Position numbers and translations under genes: made by a program. A stretch of DNA of 10,075 nucleotides from contig JAUXFJ010000037.1 in the NCBI GenBank assembly GCA_030620065.1, positions 1 through 10,075 of the forward strand, given 5' to 3'. Shown in pieces: positions 7,612-10,075 of the stretch; the stretch's first letter is position 1; each line of letters begins with the position of its first letter. Source of the DNA: Anaerolineaceae bacterium (lineage in GTDB: Bacteria > Chloroflexota > Anaerolineae > Anaerolineales > Anaerolineaceae). The notes beneath the pieces are model-generated. The model was not told where the DNA came from and did not search any database. It was given only the letters and a program-made list of their open reading frames with translations.

Positions 7612-8007
7612 TCAAGCATCAGCCTGATTTTTAAAAAGCGCTGCGATTTGTTCACTTGTAAATATTTTCTTGAGATTTTTAATGCTTTTAAAGCGAACCA
7701 TTAAAGATTTTGGAGAAACTATGATAGGCATCCATGAGCTTTTGCTTAGCGCTTGCCAATCCAGATCATTCTTTTCGAGTGTTTTCTTAAACCACCTATT
7801 TGATTTGTTTTGAACCTCTTCACCATATCTTTGAAGAAAGTATTCCTTGATATGGTTTTTTAGCATGGTATGCGTTTGTCTGCCAAGAATGAGCATCAAT
7901 AAATAGAAAAGAATAATCCCATTGACTAAAAGGCTGTTTGCTTGATAAAAATCAAGAATTGCTGACCCTAATTGTCCAAGCGATCCGCGAATGATTGCAT
8001 CGATCAT
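7612..8007 (-). CDS. Small one-helix membrane protein, unrecognised
   Basis: This 131-residue protein has one strong membrane helix at about 27-42 (LVNGIILFYLLMLILG) behind a short N-terminal segment, followed by a basic, probably cytoplasmic region (KNHIKEYFLQRYGEEV, WFKKTLEKNDLDW). The last third (SPKSLMVRFKSIKNLKKIF, then SEQIAALFKNQ) is also charged and helical. AAGGA lies about 10 bases upstream of the ATG. It stands 84 bases after the PTS IIC gene on the same strand, with a hairpin between, and may be transcribed by readthrough from the PTS operon. It ends 56 bases from the convergent surE. Base composition is visibly more AT-rich than secA and surE, a possible sign of different origin. 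I recognise no domain family, and a role in the PTS is only suggested by position. Confidence 0.75.
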   Translation of the reverse strand: MIDAIIRGSLGQLGSAILDFYQANSLLVNGIILFYLLMLILGRQTHTMLKNHIKEYFLQRYGEEVQNKSNRWFKKTLEKNDLDWQALSKSSWMPIIVSPKSLMVRFKSIKNLKKIFTSEQIAALFKNQADA

Positions 8008-8038
8008 AGCTTGTTTTTCCTTTACAGACTATTGATAT

Positions 8039-8066
8039 AAGGGACGGCACGAAAGCGCCGTCCCTT
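8039..8066 (-). terminator. Strong hairpin after PTS IIC; attenuator or stabilising stem
   Basis: AAGGGACGGC (8039-8048) pairs perfectly with GCCGTCCCTT (8057-8066). The + strand loop contains a GAAA tetraloop closed by C-G. Read in the operon direction (minus), the stem is followed by TATATCAAT rather than a T-run, so termination may be partial. It could instead protect the 3' end of the upstream PTS mRNA. It separates the IIC gene from the small membrane-protein gene. Confidence 0.65.
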
Positions 8067-8091
8067 TACTTAATTTAATCAGAAAGCAATA

Positions 8092-9501
8092 TTATTTAGC
8101 TTCCTTCGGGGCACCAGCCGCAACTTCCCATGCCTCACGATTACGTGAGTAGAGAAATATTACAACTACCAACAACGCCGCCAAAATGGCCAAACCGATG
8201 GGCCCGCCGAGTAAGTGAGTTAAATTGGTAAATAACCAACCAGGCCAGAGGAAACCATCTGCAATGCTGGTGATCTGAACAGCACTTTCGGGCAGTTCAA
8301 AACCGGCGCTCAGGGCTGCCTGTGTAAAGAAGGGAGCCATGCTGGTGGCAATATAAAAGCCAACTAGCAATTCGAACGTTCCAGCAACGATCATACGAAC
8401 AATGTTGCCTTTCAACAAGGGCGCGAATAAAGCCACCACGAAAGGAATCACGGCCAGGTCAGCAAACAGAATGACTCGGTTTCCAGGTAGGATCAGACTC
8501 AACAGGATCGCAATCGGTACCAGCACCAACGCCGATGAAATAGCAGCTGGGTGTCCAATCAGGATGGCTGAATCCAGGCCAATGTAAATCTCGCGGCCAG
8601 AAGCGCGTTTCTTCATGAATTCACGTGCGGCTTCGGACACCGGGATGAGACCTTCCATCAATATTGCGACCATGCGAGGCAGGATAAGCATAACTGCAGC
8701 CAGGTTCATACCCACACCCAATATATCAGCAATAACTTTCAGCGTCGCCTTTTCTGCTGGCACATTGAAGGCATAAGCAAGGATACCCAGGATCAGACCA
8801 ATAACGAGGCCAAGGATAACCGGCTCACCGAAAATACCCCATTTCTTTTTAATGGTATCTGGATCTGCTTTAAGATCACGCAGACCGGGGATTTTCTCAA
8901 AAATCCAGTTAACTAAAATTGCAAACGGGATACCAGGAGCTGAAGTTAGATGGGGAATCGAAATACCTGGCACATTATAGAATGATTGTACTGCTTTTGC
9001 AGTCCAATCTGCTAAGAACAATGCAAAGGCTGCAGCAATCCCTGCGGCAATCAAGCCATAGACCAAATTATTGGTTGCAATCGAGACAAGGGAACCCAAA
9101 AAGGCAAAGTGCCAGAAATTCCAGATATCGACATTCAAGGTCTTGGTCAATTTCAGCAGCAACATGATGATATTAACTCCCAAGGCTATCGGGATCACCG
9201 CAAGGCCAACGTTGGTGCCAAATGCAATGGCAGCTGCTGATGGCCAACCAACATCATACACATTTCGCTGAATGTCGAGGTTCGTAACCAGTGCTTGACC
9301 TACTTCGGTCAGACTTCCCCAAAACAAGCCAATAACCAGGTTGATGCCGATGAAAGCGATACCTACGGTCACACCTGCACGAAAGGCTCGACCAAATTTA
9401 GCGCCAAGAACCAATGCCAAAACGAAAATGATGATTGGCAGCATGATCGTCGCGCCAAAGGTGTCGAAAAAAAGTTTTACTGCATTAAGAATTGCATCCA
9501 T
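8092..9501 (-). CDS. gatC: PTS transporter subunit IIC, galactitol (Gat) family
   Basis: This 469-residue integral membrane permease carries the sugar or polyol inward while IIB phosphorylates it. The start FFDTFGATIMLPIIIFVLALVLG followed by AFRAGVTVGIAFIGINLVIG is characteristic of the EIIC-GAT family. About ten or eleven hydrophobic segments can be seen, including 12-34, 40-61, 88-115, 224-245, 255-280, 318-345 and 432-455. The conserved cytoplasmic-side stretch IGLDSAILIGHPAAISSAL is at about 306-324. Length fits the family. The ATG at 9501 is set by AAGGAG (9514-9509) 7 bases upstream. It lies 51 bases after the IIB gene, in one operon. The family is clear, but members also carry other polyols or pentoses, so galactitol is not proven. 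Confidence 0.92.
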   Translation of the reverse strand: MDAILNAVKLFFDTFGATIMLPIIIFVLALVLGAKFGRAFRAGVTVGIAFIGINLVIGLFWGSLTEVGQALVTNLDIQRNVYDVGWPSAAAIAFGTNVGLAVIPIALGVNIIMLLLKLTKTLNVDIWNFWHFAFLGSLVSIATNNLVYGLIAAGIAAAFALFLADWTAKAVQSFYNVPGISIPHLTSAPGIPFAILVNWIFEKIPGLRDLKADPDTIKKKWGIFGEPVILGLVIGLILGILAYAFNVPAEKATLKVIADILGVGMNLAAVMLILPRMVAILMEGLIPVSEAAREFMKKRASGREIYIGLDSAILIGHPAAISSALVLVPIAILLSLILPGNRVILFADLAVIPFVVALFAPLLKGNIVRMIVAGTFELLVGFYIATSMAPFFTQAALSAGFELPESAVQITSIADGFLWPGWLFTNLTHLLGGPIGLAILAALLVVVIFLYSRNREAWEVAAGAPKEAK

Positions 9502-9552
9502 TTTATTTCTCCTTTGAACAAAATATTTAGATCGAAAATAATGATTTGTACC

Positions 9553-9840
9553 TTAATCTTTCAACTTTTCAATTATTTCTTCAATAACCGCCTCCTTTCC
9601 AATACCTGTTAGAAAAGCCAGGGTCTGTATCACTGGGATACCAAGATCAGTCGGCACAGGTGTTGTTGTAACAATCAAATCAGCATCAGCGGCAAGGCTT
9701 GGTACCTCACTAGCCTTGCATTGACGTATGTTGACGTTGATTCCCCGGCTTTCAAGTGCCTCCTCGATTGCTTTGGCAACAACTGTGGATGTCGCAATCG
9801 CTGTACCGCATGCTACTAAAATGTTCTTTTTTCCATTCAT
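9553..9840 (-). CDS. gatB: PTS subunit IIB, galactitol (Gat) family
   Basis: This 95-residue cytoplasmic protein accepts phosphate from IIA on a cysteine and passes it to the sugar held by IIC. The phosphocysteine is Cys11 in VACGTAIATST, the active-site loop at the end of the first beta strand. The rest follows the Rossmann-like IIB fold, with DLIVTTTPVPTDLGIPVI and a final amphipathic helix EEIIEKLKD. Length is typical of GatB. AAGGAG (9851-9846) sits 5 bases before the ATG. It follows the IIA end by about 100 bases and precedes IIC by 51 bases, so the order is IIA-IIB-IIC. Substrate is not determinable from IIB alone. Confidence 0.93.
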   Translation of the reverse strand: MNGKKNILVACGTAIATSTVVAKAIEEALESRGINVNIRQCKASEVPSLAADADLIVTTTPVPTDLGIPVIQTLAFLTGIGKEAVIEEIIEKLKD

Positions 9841-9942
9841 CTGTTCTCCTTAGAAATGTATGAATAGGTAATCCTTCTTATATATCATTATTTATAATTC
9901 TAAAACGCAAAAAGTCAAAAAATAATGCTCCGCTTTCACACC

Positions 9943-10075
9943 TCATTCCTTTGATGCCTTCCCTAATATCTCAATGATTTCCAAAGGTTCCTTGGTTGTC
10001 ATAAGGTTTCCTCTCAATTCCTGACTTTGAAAAGCTCCAGCGATTCCTTGTAACATTACTTTCTATAAAAGAATC
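9943..10075 (-). CDS. 3' end of probable PTS IIA subunit, apparently frameshifted
   Basis: A minus-strand frame from about 10062 to TGA at 9945-9943 encodes 39 residues, including MLQGIAGAF, QSQELRGNLMTTKEPLEII and LGKASKE. This fits the C-terminal helices of type-2 (fructose/mannitol/galactitol) IIA domains, and IIB and IIC follow directly. The same frame meets TAG at 10065-10063. Frame +1 reads DSFIE up to that point, so adding one A to the GAAAG tract at about 10059-10063 would join DSFIE to KVMLQ. The gene is therefore either broken near its 3' end or carries a sequence error. The active-site histidine of IIA would lie outside the window. Identity rests on the tail and on context, so it is tentative. 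The gap 9841-9942 is AT-rich and holds only the IIB ribosome site. Confidence 0.55.

Noticed and set aside
8402..9612. Plus-strand ORFs opposite the PTS IIC and IIB genes
   Set aside because: They are shadows of clear membrane-permease and IIB coding sequence, with no family resemblance of their own.

Overview
The window most likely comes from a bacterium of the phylum Chloroflexota, class Anaerolineae. This is inference. It rests on a very large SecA with several insertions, an FHA protein with a Pro/Ala-rich linker and one membrane anchor, and a secreted FG-GAP/VCBS repeat protein. No rRNA or other taxonomic marker is present. No tRNA, rRNA, insertion sequence or CRISPR array was seen.

Left part (1-1302, minus strand): an exported protein with a signal peptide, a short N-terminal segment and at least seven tandem 52-53-residue calcium-binding FG-GAP/VCBS repeats. 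It runs off the left edge. The divergent intergenic region 1303-1748 holds a good promoter for the next gene, a palindromic operator candidate on its -10 box, and a doubtful 51-codon minus-strand ORF.

Centre (1749-7555, plus strand): a membrane-anchored FHA phosphothreonine-binding protein with its own strong terminator. It is followed by a separate transcription unit with an extended -10 promoter, carrying secA (1341 aa, against about 900 in E. coli) and surE 29 bases downstream. SecA keeps all its ATPase motifs. It has extra sequence in NBD1, at the PPXD/NBD2 junction and in NBD2, and a greatly enlarged helical wing region. It lacks the C-terminal zinc motif.

Right part (7612-10075, minus strand): a PTS operon of the galactitol (Gat) family, in transcription order IIA (only the 3' end visible), IIB and IIC, then a strong hairpin and a small unrecognised one-helix membrane protein. 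The visible IIA end reads as a normal C-terminus, but an in-frame stop appears three codons inside the window edge, suggesting a one-base frameshift or a sequence error. Phosphate would pass from HPr to IIA to the IIB cysteine and then to the sugar as IIC moves it inward. The sugar cannot be named because no catabolic enzyme is in view.

Nothing here amounts to a clearly new system. The points most worth a second look are the expanded SecA, the operator overlapping the FHA promoter, the broken IIA end, and the small membrane protein behind the PTS genes.
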